64,000 nucleotides of DNA, taken from NCBI GenBank assembly GCA_028753945.1, contig JAPNXP010000017.1, forward strand, positions 1,116,001-1,180,000, in the 5' to 3' direction. The notes under the pieces were generated by a model that was not told the DNA's origin, did not search any database, and saw only the letters and a program-made list of their open reading frames with translations. Positions 1-10,327 of this stretch are shown here, in pieces. Numbering within the stretch: position 1 is the stretch's first letter; each line of letters begins with the position of its first letter. Source of the stretch: Hexactinellida sp. DTS-2022 (lineage: Eukaryota > Porifera > Hexactinellida). The position numbers and the translations under genes were made by a program.

Positions 1-611
1 AAGTACTACAAAACTAACCTTTTAGGCACTAAATTCCTACCCTTGTGACCTTAGGACAGTTGGGAGCGTTCGCGTTCAATTCTAGTCCTATATAATACCC
101 TGCTATAAAGTGTGATAATTATTAATAAACACAAGTAAAGCTACTCCAGTGTTAATTAATTATCCACCTACTTCAAATACTTGTCTGAGACTTATTTTTA
201 AATAGTTCCATTGTAATATATGTAGCTATATTTAAGTTTTTTCACACTTTTATTTTAGACATATTTTTTGTTTCTCCCGTTTGGATTTGCTAGGGTGTAC
301 TGTAACTGAAGTTTTATTAATACCACCGACACTTGTAATTGTACTTTCTGTTTCATTAGCAAAAGTAAATTTATTTACACTTAATTCGGCAAATATTTCA
401 ATCTCAATTAGGACCATCCCATTCCGCGAAATTTATTTATTGAGAGAACGAAACAATGCTTTAACCTGCGTTAAATTGGTGAGACGAATCCCCTAGGTCG
501 TCTCCATTGAATGGGTATCTCTTTTAGCGAAATATTATATTATTTGATGGATAGTTAGTTTAATATTAATTTGTGTTATTAGCTATCCTAAATTAATTCC
601 ATCGATAAGAG
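1..611. other. Intergenic DNA, no gene recognised
   Basis: AT-rich sequence upstream of the ribosomal protein gene. The one open stretch (281-496) starts at TTG, resembles no family I know and has no coding signature. The RPL9 promoter and 5' UTR presumably lie within the last few hundred bases, but I see no diagnostic element. Confidence 0.5.
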
Positions 612-1181
612 ATGAAGACAATTCACGTGAAGCAGTGCGTGAAGATTCCCGCTGGCATCACAGTCAAGCTAAAAGGCCGCGTAATTGTTGTGATTGGGAA
701 AAGAGGGAGTCTGCGCAGAGATTTCAGTCACCTTTCTCTCGAGATGAGAAAGGAAGGGAAAAAGGTAATAAAAGTAGAAGTTTGGTTCGCAGACAGGAAG
801 CAGCAGGCACTCGTGAATACTGTCTGTAGCCACATACAGAATCTGTTCAAGGGCGTCACGTACGGGTTCCGTTATAAAATGCGCGGGGTTTTCGCACATT
901 TCCCGATAAACATTTTGATCTCAGACAACAGCACTGAGGTTGAAATTAGGAATTTTATTGGAGAGAAAGCTGTGCGACATGTACGAATGGTGAAAGGCGT
1001 TTCTTGCATTCCCTCTGCCATAAAGGACGAGATCTTTGTGGAGGGGAATGACCTCGACGATGTTTCTCGGTGCGCAGCTCTTATCCACCAATCTGTGTTA
1101 GTTCACGGGAAAGATATTAGAAAGTTCCTGGACGGCATCTACGTGTCAGAGAAGACTACTATCGATTCTATGGAAGATTAG
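612..1181 (+). CDS. RPL9: 60S ribosomal protein L9 (uL6)
   Basis: Structural protein of the large ribosomal subunit; acts in the cytoplasm. The reading frame from ATG 612 gives 189 residues, the normal size for the family (about 190). Family-typical blocks are visible: GSLRRDF at residues 32-38, GFRYKMR at 85-91, FAHFPIN at 94-100, IRNFIGEK at 112-119, and the C-terminal KDIRKFLDGIYVSEK at 167-181. The frame is intact and has no intron in the coding region, unusual for an animal RPL9. The protein is fairly divergent between the blocks, so a slow-decaying retrocopy is possible, but the absence of any break and the conserved C-terminus argue for a working gene. First of five consecutive plus-strand intronless genes. 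Confidence 0.93.
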   Translation: MKTIHVKQCVKIPAGITVKLKGRVIVVIGKRGSLRRDFSHLSLEMRKEGKKVIKVEVWFADRKQQALVNTVCSHIQNLFKGVTYGFRYKMRGVFAHFPINILISDNSTEVEIRNFIGEKAVRHVRMVKGVSCIPSAIKDEIFVEGNDLDDVSRCAALIHQSVLVHGKDIRKFLDGIYVSEKTTIDSMED

Positions 1182-2870
1182 TCTATGCTAGGAATTGGGT
1201 AGTTTGCTTTAGGTTATTAGTATGTACACTGTTAGTAGAGATATGCATTCACATATTATTGTGTGCCAATTCCCTTAATACTTTGTTTTTGTTAATTCTA
1301 AGCACATCTACACATCGCATCAACAGCCCAGCATTAGTAAAGCAAATCCCACCAAACTATACTTAGCCATTCACCATAACCATTACTAGACCATGGATAT
1401 CAAAAGTTTTAGGGGATTGTCTATTGTATAACACAATCTCATAAAAACTATGATAGCTCCCTTGGGTTATTGTCTATAATTTGTCCAAATTAATTGTCCA
1501 TGGTCCAATACTTATAAAATATACACATCTGGGGCCATATTAAGAATTCAGGAATATTTTAGTTTTCATTACGAATTCTTAACTTGACTATACTTAACGG
1601 ATTTAATAAAATATCCTGAGAATTTAACAAACGCTAGAAACTGTTATATCGACTTGATCGAATATGTTCTCTCAGGACTTAGGTGGTTAACATTTTTTGT
1701 TGTCATAAATGCATATTTATTATAACTTCATAGAAAATAAGGATTTTAAAATTAATTGATTTTTAAGTATTCATATTCTATTGAACACAAAGATGCATAA
1801 TTCATTATGCGAACCTCGTGTATAAATATTGGAATTATATATTGTAACTAATTGTAACTAATGCCCGACAAAAAGCATAAGCCTCAGGATTACAATGCTA
1901 TTGTTTGCTATTTCTACCTCCTCAACTGCTGCCTGTGTAGTGCACTGGATTCCTAACTGGCATATTTCCAAGCATTTTCTTATCCACGTGCTCTCCTGCT
2001 CTCCTTGCTGGAGTTAAACAAACAGAAACCTTCAATTAGCATTCAGCCTGTTACGGTTCCTGGCGTTAAGCTTGATTATAATATTAGCAGTTTATCTTAT
2101 TATACACAAATTACACAATGCAATGCACCCACAGCTCGCACTCCTTCCCAGGCTTAATGCAATGGCTTCTCACCCCAGGCTAACCACATTCAATATCAAG
2201 TGAGTTTGGTGGCCACACCTGTAACAGTATACACACAAAATATGCACGCAGCCATTCCTTCCATAACTCAGTGTTTTTTCTAAGAAAAGGCTAAAGCTTA
2301 CTACAATTACAACCTTCGCAACGAGAGAAGTAGGTTTGGGAAACCGATTTCCGTTTCTCTGTTGCTTTATTTCCAATCTCGAATTTGTTACCCGTGTTAC
2401 ATCTTGCAGGCCTGTTTGCATTTGTTTCATATTAGCAGTTCCCATCGCTTGTCAATACCAATCAAAGCGGCTCTGTAGCAAGCTTGAGCGCCTAATGAGT
2501 ACTCAGAAACTGTTATAACAAACTTGGATATAATGAATAGATTGTTGAGTGCAACCAAACACTTCTTATTCAAAATACACAAACAAAGGCCCCGTATTCT
2601 GGCTGGTATTCTTCTAACCTCGTTGTCATTGTTATTGGTTTGATATCAATTGCTTTCACGGTCTGGGTATAGGGAGTAGTATTGCTTTCTATTTCTAAAC
2701 TGTTGTTGTATATAAACAGTTCATTTATTCCCTCAATACACAGGGCCTAACTGCTCAGTATATGCTGATACATAATTAGCTCATTAATTTGTATAAATTG
2801 CTATATTTGCTTTCCACTTATTATTATTATTAAATAATACTGTGCCGACTATACTATAGTATAGTGGCCC

Positions 2871-2910
<40 letters not shown>

Positions 2911-2947
2911 GTTAGCCTCGCTCAATAACGTAACTATAGCTAGCAGC
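1182..2947. other. Intergenic DNA with a trinucleotide repeat
   Basis: No gene recognised. AT-rich single-copy-looking DNA. Short open stretches on both strands (about 2170-2518) have no family resemblance. It ends in a (TTA)n tract just before the MYCBP homologue. Confidence 0.5.
2873..2910. repeat. (TTA)n microsatellite
   Basis: Uninterrupted run of about 12 TTA units, 38 bases upstream of the MYCBP start codon. A shorter interrupted run lies at 2820-2835, so this spot is slippage-prone and close to the promoter. Confidence 0.9.
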
Positions 2948-3265
2948 ATGAGTGGCCAGCTTAGCCAGAACAAGGCGGAGAACCGACGGGAGGACTTCAG
3001 GAAGTACTTGGAGAAGTCCGGCGTTGTGGACGCTATGACGAAGCTGCTGGTGGGTCTGTACGAGGAGCCCTCGAAGCCGGAGGACGCGCTGGACTATGTG
3101 CGCAAGCAGTTCCAGGGGGGCCCAATCGAGGAGGTGGACATCGCCGCGCTCCGCAACGAGAGAGACGACCTTGCGATAAAGCTGAGGGAGGCAGAGGAGC
3201 GGATCCGGGAGCTGGAGCAGAAGCTGGAGACTCTCAGCTCGCAGCAGCCCCCGCAGGCCACATAG
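2948..3265 (+). CDS. MYCBP: c-Myc-binding protein homologue (MYCBP/AMY-1)
   Basis: Small adaptor that in vertebrates binds the N-terminus of c-Myc and also A-kinase anchoring proteins. 105 residues from ATG 2948; the human protein has 103. The family core is clear at residues 15-56: EDFRKYLEKSGVVDAMTKLL, then LVGLYEEPSKPEDALDYV. Residues 64-97 form a heptad-like charged coiled coil (NERDDLAIKLREAEERIREL) as in the family. No introns in the coding region; vertebrate MYCBP is multi-exon. The coding sequence is strikingly GC-rich (many CTG, GAG, AAG codons) against AT-rich flanks. High confidence in family, moderate that the Myc-related function is retained. Confidence 0.9.
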   Translation: MSGQLSQNKAENRREDFRKYLEKSGVVDAMTKLLVGLYEEPSKPEDALDYVRKQFQGGPIEEVDIAALRNERDDLAIKLREAEERIRELEQKLETLSSQQPPQAT

Positions 3266-3644
3266 CAAGTCTGCACACTCGCCACGCTACGTACTGTATG
3301 AAGATAGGCGTATATGTGTACTGTTCTTGACATGCGTTATATTATATGGACTTAAAACTTCGTTGGATATACAATAATGGGGTTCATTTGTATTAAATAG
3401 CCAACATACTTGCATTAACCGATCAAAGCATATAAATCAAGTAATTGTCTATGGCCTGCAAATATACGGATGTGTCACAGTTGCTACCAAATTTAAACTA
3501 GTAAACAGAATAAGAATTTGTAAAAAGTCCACTCTTGAATCTTATTACAGCCTGTTTATATGTCATTCCTGCGACAAAATTTAATCCAGTTACTATTGTG
3601 TCTGAGGGATAACTACTTATATAGTATTTGACTAATCGCATTAT

Positions 3645-4062
3645 AAAACTTCGTTTGTACGAACACCAGGGACCGTCAAAATACGTTCGCCTTATCCGGA
3701 ATTCGTATTAACCTAGGGTTTCATTCAGGAGCTTGCTCCAGTCGCCTAAATTTGCAAAAACTTTTTTGAAGCTCGAAAATTGGAATATGCTAGACCAGCG
3801 ATTCCGAACCTTTTCATCCGTGGACCCCCTCCCTCCCATTGACCGTAGTACATCTTGTGCACCCTAGGGTGGGAACCACTGCCATATACGTAATACAAAA
3901 TTAGTAATTCTAATTTAGGCGCGTGAGCTCAAACTAAATCTAGCTGAGCAGAAAATAATGCCTGGTATTAGCCAATATCATTTGTATTGAAAAGGAATTG
4001 AAGGGGACTGAAATAGTGTTCGTATTAACCGTGTTCGTACTAACGAGGTACTACTGTACATA
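3645..4062. mobile_element. pogo/Tigger-like MITE with an eroded hAT remnant inside
   Basis: Imperfect terminal inverted repeats: TACGAACACCAGGGAC at the left, and GTTCGTACTAACGAGG followed by ACTGTA at the right. The same terminal sequences flank elements at 16231-16403, about 18160-18330 and about 53396-53570. Inside, 3796-3881 carries the CAG-GATTCC-AACC and GGGAACCACTG ends of a small hAT-type element also seen at 25820-25961; here its 8-bp flanks no longer match. Confidence 0.6.
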
Positions 4063-4088
4063 GGTTAATTGCTGCTCTAATAGTGAGA

Positions 4089-5247
4089 ATGTCGACTTCT
4101 TCCAACAGCTCTGATGGCTCCTCCGTGGTTGTATTAGATCTAGGTAGCTCGAGTATAAAGGCAGGTTTTGCCGGAGACGACGCGCCTAGATATCTTGAAC
4201 CTAGTTTGATAGGGAGACACAGTGCTAGCACTGAGCCAGTAATGATAGGCGTTGATCCGACTAGGAATTATTTCGGAGACGAAGCGTTGTGCTGTAGTTC
4301 TTTCCTGAATCTGAGATCTGTGGTGGAGCGGGGAGTGGTCAGGGACTGGGATGGATTCGATAAACTGATGAGTCATGTTTTCAATAATTTGCTGAGAGTA
4401 TCTCCGAAGGAGTGCGACGTGTTGGTAACAGAATCTGTTTTGAATCCTAAATCGAATCGTGAGAAGCTCTCCCAGCTGTTCTTCGAAAGCTTAGGTGTAA
4501 GACAATTCTGTGTGGAGACAGACTCTCTGCTGTGCCTGTACGCTACAGGAGGAAGGAACACGGGTCTCGTCGTGAGCTCAGGGGACGGGGTCACGTCTGT
4601 GCTGCCTGTCTACGAGGGGTACCCCATTCCGGGGGCCGTGCGGAGACTGGACCTGGGAGGGAGTGACGTCACTGACTACCTGGCCAGACTGCTCACGGAG
4701 AGAGGCTGTTACTTCCGGACCTCGGCGGAGAGGCAGGTGGTGCGGGAGATCAAGGAGCGCCTGGCACGCGTGTCTTACGACTTCAACCAAGACATGGCCG
4801 ACAGCTGGGCAGTGTGGCGACCCGAGACGGAGAAGGAGTACACGCTCCCTGACTGCAGCAAGATAACAGTGGGCCGTCAGCTGTTCGAGTGCGCCGAGTG
4901 TCTGTTCCAGCCTCGGACACACCTGGGGAGAGACCACGAGGGCATCCAGCACCTGATCTACAGCTCACTGAGGGACTGCCCAACCGACACCAGGAGGGAC
5001 CTGTCTAGTAACATACTGCTGACTGGTGGCAACACACTTGTCTGGGATGCACGAGAGGATACAGAAGGAGATATCTAGCCTGTCTCCTCCCAAGTCTCGC
5101 GTTAAAGTGATAAGCCCTCCCGAGAGGAAGTACCAGGTCTGGATAGGCGGCTCTGTCCTAGCCTCTCTCTCCAGCTTCTCTAACTGGGTTACTAGATCTG
5201 AGTACGACTCGTGGGGTCCTAGCTTGGTTAAAGCAACTGTATTCTAA
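4089..5247 (+). pseudogene. Actin-like protein, single-exon, one frameshift near the C-terminus
   Basis: Member of the actin fold family. From ATG 4089: phosphate-loop region LDLGSSSIKAGFAGDDAPR, GDEA, nucleotide-binding SSGDGVTSVLPVYEGYPIP, LDLGGSDVTDYL and LTERGCYF, then LLTGGNT, all in actin order. The first frame ends at 5078. The expected continuation (GMHERIQKEISSL, PPERKYQVWIGGSVLASLSSF, ending in VKATVF) lies in another frame, 5026-5247. The break is near 5040 and fits loss of 2 bases or gain of 1. Both frames are otherwise clean, so this is a recent mutation, a sequencing error or very young decay. It is much more diverged than cytoplasmic actins (for instance GVDPTRNYFGDEALCC), so an actin-related or germline-type actin-like protein is more likely than conventional actin. 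No introns. Confidence 0.85.
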
Positions 5248-6025
5248 TCTCTCTGGACATCTGATGTTCCTGACTGATAGTTAATTAATTCTGTAATTAA
5301 AACGAGCCGATTTGTTATTTGTATATGTTGAATCATTTGAATACCTAAAATACGTAATTCCAGTGTCTTGATTGCAGGAAATGAAAGGATCATGAACGAA
5401 CTTTTCGATTTGAACTGAACGAACGGTTGCCTGAACGGCAGTTGAACGAACTGAATATGAATGTAAATAGGTCACCACTCATATCTGCTTCATCTGAACT
5501 GAAAGAACTGAACGAACGCTGGCACTGGTCTTGAATTTAGGAGGTGAACTGGACGTGCGTCAATTTGAGATGAACTGAATTGGGTTTATTCAGTCCGTTC
5601 GTGAACCTTTCATTCCCTGCTTGATTGTCAAGTGTGATACGTAAAAAGATTATTCGAGAATAGTTGAGTTATATTCACAGAGGTTGAAACCGTTTCAGTC
5701 GAATACTGTTCTGAGTGAATAGTCCAACTCAATACTTTACAACAAAATATATTCAGCATAGATCCAACCTTACAATTTAGAAATATGTTCGATAATTACT
5801 TTCAAAAGTTGAAATTATTGTATCTTGAGTTAGTACGTAATTTCAATAATTATAACACAAGACTTACTATTCTTGTAGAATGATCTATTTTCGTTTCTTC
5901 AGCAGATCTATCTGTAGGCATTAATTATAGAACTGTTTCGATGGCGTCATTGATAACTATGCATATGGTTCTAGAGCCGATCAGTATTTATTGACAGGAT
6001 AGTGCATTCCAATTGATAACTTAGA
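5248..6025. other. Intergenic DNA with degenerate GAACGAACTGAA repeats
   Basis: No gene recognised. Between about 5395 and 5610 short imperfect copies of GAACTGAACGAACG and its variants recur, including near the inverted form GTTCGTGAACC. The remainder is AT-rich DNA leading to the IST1 start. Confidence 0.5.
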
Positions 6026-7156
6026 ATGTTAGGCGGCGGTTTCAAATCAAGCAAGCTGCAGGTCAACCTGAAGCTGTCCATGCAGCGCTTCAAGCTGCTG
6101 GAGAAGAAGAAGACGGAGCAGGCCATGAAGGCGCGCAGGGAGATCGCGGATCTCATCAAGAACGGACGAATCGAGCGGGCTCGCATCAAGGTGGAGCACA
6201 TCGTCCGAGAGGACTACCTGGTGGAGGCGATGGAGATCCTGGAGCTGTACTGCGACTTGCTGCTGGCGCGCATGGGTCTGCTGGAGACGATGGCCTACTG
6301 CGAGGAGGGACTCTCCGAGGCCGTCAACACGCTCATCTGGTCCGCGCCGCGCCTGCAGGCCGACGTGCAGGAGCTGGAGCAGGTCTCCAAGCAGCTGTCC
6401 CTCAAGTTCGGGAAGACATTCGGCGAGCAGGCGCGGGCCAACCGGACCGGCGCTGTCAACGAGAAGGTCATCCACCGTCTGGGCGTGCAGGCGCCCTCCG
6501 TCAGCCTCGTGGAGCAGTACATGGCCGTTATAGCTAAGAACTACAACGTGCATTACGAGCCAGACACCTCCATCATGATAGAAGGGAACATCCCAGAGCC
6601 CATAACCGAGAAGACATTCCAGCTAGACGCACGCGCCCCCTCCCCTCCTTCCGGCCCTGGCTATCCCCCATCGGGCCCGAGTTTCCCCCCCTCTGGCCCT
6701 GGCTATCCTCCTTCTGGAGCTAGCTATCCTCCCTCAGGCCCTGGATATCCCCCATCGGGCGCTGGCTATCCTCCTGGCCCTGGCTACCCCCCCTCAGGCC
6801 CTGGCTACCCCCCCTCTGGCGGCGGGTACCCTCCCCCCTCTGCCCCCGCCTACCCGCCCTCCGGAGCGGCGGCTCCCTATCCACCGCAGGGCAAGCCCGG
6901 AATGCCGGCGCCTCAGTACTCGCCGGAGGAGGACCTCGCCTACCCGCCCAGCTCCAGCCCCCCCTCCTACCCAGACGTCGAGAAGGTCCCCCTGGACCTC
7001 GGGCACCCTCCCCAGTCGGAGCCGGAGCCCGCGACGCAGGAGTTCCAGCTGCCGTCTGTCCCCTCCGCCGGACAGACGGCCCCGGAGGACGATGACGACG
7101 ACCTCGACCTGGACGACCTGTCGAGACGGTTTGAAGAGCTCAAGAAGAAAAAGTAG
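6026..7156 (+). CDS. IST1: IST1 homologue, ESCRT-III-associated regulator of VPS4
   Basis: IST1 binds CHMP1 and the AAA ATPase VPS4 and modulates ESCRT-III remodelling in endosomal sorting, abscission and membrane closure. 376 residues from ATG 6026. Residues 1 to about 190 are the ESCRT-III-like helical domain (LGGGFKSSKLQVNLKLSMQR start, RIERARIKVEHIVREDYLVEAME). Residues about 205-300 are a proline-rich linker of tandem GYPPSGP-type repeats. The acidic stretch EDDDDDLDLDDL is followed by the MIT-interacting motif LSRRFEELKKKK at the very C-terminus, as in human IST1. Intronless and very GC-rich in an AT-rich setting. The repeat array should be length-variable. Function by homology; start chosen because MLGGGFKSSKL matches the family N-terminus. 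Confidence 0.95.
   Translation: MLGGGFKSSKLQVNLKLSMQRFKLLEKKKTEQAMKARREIADLIKNGRIERARIKVEHIVREDYLVEAMEILELYCDLLLARMGLLETMAYCEEGLSEAVNTLIWSAPRLQADVQELEQVSKQLSLKFGKTFGEQARANRTGAVNEKVIHRLGVQAPSVSLVEQYMAVIAKNYNVHYEPDTSIMIEGNIPEPITEKTFQLDARAPSPPSGPGYPPSGPSFPPSGPGYPPSGASYPPSGPGYPPSGAGYPPGPGYPPSGPGYPPSGGGYPPPSAPAYPPSGAAAPYPPQGKPGMPAPQYSPEEDLAYPPSSSPPSYPDVEKVPLDLGHPPQSEPEPATQEFQLPSVPSAGQTAPEDDDDDLDLDDLSRRFEELKKKK
6640..6870 (+). repeat. Coding tandem repeat (GYPPSGP-like) in IST1
   Basis: About ten imperfect 21-24-base units encoding GPGYPPSG and variants (SFPPSG, ASYPPSG, GAGYPPGP, GGGYPP). Unit lengths stay in multiples of three, so changes in copy number keep the frame. It lies in the linker between the ESCRT-III fold and the C-terminal MIT-binding motif. 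Confidence 0.85.
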
Positions 7157-7793
7157 TCACAGCTATTCATTCCTGTCTTGTATTTATACTCCTTAGGTTC
7201 CTGTACGACTGTATGAGACACTCACTGTACTTAGACTAGCTCCTTCCCACCACCCCTACTTACATTATTTGATTCTTAACTTAACATTTGTTGGAATATA
7301 TTTTGAACATGTGCTAAATAAGTGTTTTGCTAACAAATAATTTCCTTTTTAGAATGAAACAGGATCGATGAATTATTCAGGTAAAGAGACGCTCCTTTCG
7401 GCATATGGTATTATATTGGGAAATATGTATTTGGGAGCGCGGTAACTTTGAATCTAAATTTGCATCTCCTATAATACCTACGCATAATACGTATACAGTA
7501 TACTACTATGACATTAATTGTGATTTAGGCATCTGAAAATTGGAACGGGTCAGATTAGGAGCTTGTTCCCAATTGCACGTATAAGACACTGGACAGGTTG
7601 TCACGTATCAACTGTACATTTGATGCCAGTGGTACTTTATTCTACGAATAAGTGTGGAGATATAATTTGATACCTTTTTATTAGATAATCCATCAAATCA
7701 AATTATGTTCTATTGCTATACCTATTGCTTCACCATGATTGTAACACACTATTGCCATTGAGTTAGCTCGAGTATCAATCTATATTCTGTAGA
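7157..7793. other. Intergenic DNA, nothing recognised
   Basis: AT-rich spacer between IST1 and the SH3BGRL-family gene. I see no open reading frame with family resemblance and no clear element ends. Confidence 0.5.
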
Positions 7794-8087
7794 ATGGCAG
7801 ACCGCAGTCCCTCCCTGACCCTGTACGTCTCCTCGGTCTCCAGCAGTCTCGAGATGAAGAAGCGGCAGCAACGCGTGCACTCCGTGCTTTCCTCTCTCGG
7901 GATCGATTACGTCACTGTGGACATCTCCGCCTCCGCGGCGAGCCGAGCCCGGATGCGGGAGCTGGTCGGCAGCCAGCTGGCGCTGCCCCCGCAGCTGTGC
8001 AGCGGAGACGAGTACTGCGGGGACTTCGAGGCGTTCGAGGAGGCCGTGGAGAGTAAGGAGCTCAGCAGCTTCCTCAAACTCGAATAA
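7794..8087 (+). CDS. SH3BGRL-family protein (thioredoxin fold)
   Basis: Small glutaredoxin-like adaptor family. 97 residues from ATG 7794, close to SH3BGRL3 (93) and SH3BGRL (114). Family blocks: LTLYVSSVSSSLEMKKRQQRV at residues 8-28, IDYVTVDIS at about 39-47, LPPQLCSGDEYCGDFEAFEEAVES at about 64-87 and the terminal LSSFLKLE. The active-site CxxC of true glutaredoxins is absent, as expected for this family. Intronless and GC-rich, like the neighbouring MYCBP and IST1. I cannot assign which paralogue it is, so no symbol is given. Confidence 0.88.
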   Translation: MADRSPSLTLYVSSVSSSLEMKKRQQRVHSVLSSLGIDYVTVDISASAASRARMRELVGSQLALPPQLCSGDEYCGDFEAFEEAVESKELSSFLKLE

Positions 8088-8410
8088 TATTCCTTCTATC
8101 AACTATTGCACTTATTATATTTCTCTAAATCGTAGATAGCGGTGAGGGGTGTCTGAGAGAAGAAGCTCGTATTTAGGTTCCGCAGCACAGTTGACAACAG
8201 CTTCAGAATGTTAGGGGATATCTTATAGATATATTCATCTATTTATACTAGTGTAGAGCGTAGATTATATTCGTGATGTTATGTAACCTGCGAATCTGGG
8301 AGATTATAGGAGCCCTGATTCTACAGACTACACGCATGCCACAGTAATTCCAGTAATATCAATATGTTACCATTTGTCTGTTGTAATATTAAGTGAATGA
8401 GAGGGCCACA

Positions 8411-8652
8411 CAGGGCCGATTTAACATGGCCGAAACTTGGTCGACATTATTCGGGGCCGAAATTTCAATTGTTTTAACAAACTAAATAGTGCCATCTTGT
8501 ACAGTGCAGGGGTATCTGTTAATATTTATAGTTAGGTTCGAATGAAAAATATAATAGATATATTAAAATATAAAATTTTACTCTTTTCAATCTCAAAGAG
8601 CGACTTCTAAGTGGCCCTAAGGCTACTTAGCCTAATGGTTAATCCGGCCCTG
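8411..8652. mobile_element. hAT-like MITE, eroded
   Basis: Terminal inverted repeats CAGGGCCGATTTAA and TTAATCCGGCCCTG enclose 242 bases with no coding capacity. The adjacent 8 bases (GGGCCACA and CCGACGCA) do not match cleanly, so this copy is old or misbounded by a base or two. Confidence 0.65.
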
Positions 8653-9179
8653 CCGACGCATAGTCCCGTTAGTACAAACAGAGTGGTATGAAGTTCCATT
8701 GATAGAAACACTATTTTGGTGTCCTTCAGGGCTTTTGAATATTAGTGACACCTGTCAGGGTTTCATGCAGATTGTATGCGGGAGATTGTGTGGTGGTGGA
8801 TGCCGTCCCTAAGGAAATTCCGGATTCTGTAAATTTATGTATGTAAGATTATTGTTGCAACTCAGTGTAACTATGAGTTCTTCATTCAAAATTCTTGACG
8901 GGGTCGCAGACGAACACATTTCTACTACGTGTACTAACGAATAGAGCAATAGGGCATTTGAATTATGTCTCAATTCGAATTTAGTGTCAAGGTCTGTATA
9001 TAAAATGTGGAATAAAACCATTAACTCGATTCGATTGGTCTATGTTTCTCTGCTTTTGTCCTACAACCGTATTTTCCATAAATACACGAGTTAGATGATC
9101 ACATGGAGTACATTATACTGCTTGAAAACCGTATCAACCAAATACTGATACAATCAAATATATTTTGGTCAACCAAATA

Positions 9180-9503
9180 TACCTTATTATAGGAAATTAA
9201 CGCGAATTGGAGCTCAACATTTTCAAATACATGAAATTAACGCGAATAAATTTTAGAAAAAATTTCAGGATTATTAACTCCTGATTAAATACTATTTATT
9301 GTGCCTAAATAGGCTTCCAGTCTACTTGATAGACATGGTATATCCTTTCAACCTAGTTGCACATCTGAAAATATGTAGCTCGGAAGTTTGTCCATCCATT
9401 GTATAATTTTGCTAAATAGCAGGAAATTAACGCTCCATGAAATTATCGCGAAGGAAATTAACGCGATTTGGAGAAATTCGCGTTAATTTCCTATAATAAG
9501 GTA
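9180..9503. mobile_element. MITE with TA-flanked inverted repeats
   Basis: Ends TACCTTATTATAGGAAATTA and its complement TAATTTCCTATAATAAGGTA, followed inward by CGCGAATT / AATTCGCG. Each end terminates in TA, consistent with a Tc1/mariner-type element. Several AGGAAATTAACGCG-like motifs recur internally. Flanking DNA (about 9120-9180 and 9510-9590) shares CAAATATA and AATACTGATA motifs, suggesting it sits inside another repeat. Confidence 0.7.
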
Positions 9504-9599
9504 CTCTGTTGACCAAATATATTCGTCTCCCAAATAAATACCAAATACTGATATTCGGGAACCAACCGAATATTGAACTATTTTGAACTATTCGGTTGC

Positions 9600-10327
9600 T
9601 ACCTTCACGAGTAATTAGTTAGATAGTTATGTAAAGTTAATTGTTTGAACTCTATAGGGGACTGAATCCTGCTCCTATCTGGCTCGAGACGCTACTTAGG
9701 TATGCTAGTTAGCTTTAGGGGAGGGCCAACCGGATTATGTAATACTATTAATTCTAATTATTACCGATGTTACCTCAACCAAATAATAACTATATAACTG
9801 ATAAATTTGGTGAATTTATCCCACACAGCATGTATATTATTATTTGTTTATGTGTTTATTTATTTATTTATATATATACAATTGTTTACGAAAGGTTTGT
9901 GTTCGCAACCTGGCTATACCTTTGCTTACTGTTTTCGCAAATGAAAGCCCGACGCTTAGTTACAAATGTGAAGTTTCCTTCCTCAATCAAGAATATTAAC
10001 TATTACATTACTTATCTGAATCAATCGTGTGAACCCTATGACGTTATTTACTCGCCTTCGTATTTACAATTTTACATGCGTATTACGTATATACTACATC
10101 TATACTACACTTATTTCATTGCCAAATATTGATTGATAGTATTTCTAGTAAATTGTTGTCGGAATAGCGGAACTAAATTAAGGTATTGTGTCCTAAAAGT
10201 TATCGAATTGACTTGTTAGCTAATTGAGTGCATGCAGAATGGTTCCATCATGTTCTATGCTCCGTTATTGCTACTGACCTGTGTTCCAATAGCTTGTAGT
10301 AATTTCTCATTTTATACTGCAGACCTA
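9600..10327. other. Intergenic DNA upstream of RBM39
   Basis: Very AT-rich. An open stretch at 9767-10132 begins with TTG-like context, has no family resemblance and is biased toward Y, I and F as expected of random AT-rich DNA, so I do not call it. The RBM39 promoter and 5' UTR should lie in the 3' part. Confidence 0.5.

Noticed and set aside
281..496. 71-residue frame upstream of RPL9
   Set aside because: Starts at TTG, resembles no protein family, and overlaps the presumed promoter of RPL9.
9767..10132. 121-residue open frame upstream of RBM39
   Set aside because: Composition (Y, I, F, L) is that of AT-rich random DNA, it resembles no family, and it sits in repeat-rich intergenic DNA.
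10232..10327. In-frame upstream ATG that would add a signal-peptide-like 32 residues to RBM39
   Set aside because: RBM39 proteins start at MADE/MADD, here at 10328, and a secretory leader on a nuclear splicing factor makes no sense. The open frame is short enough to be chance.
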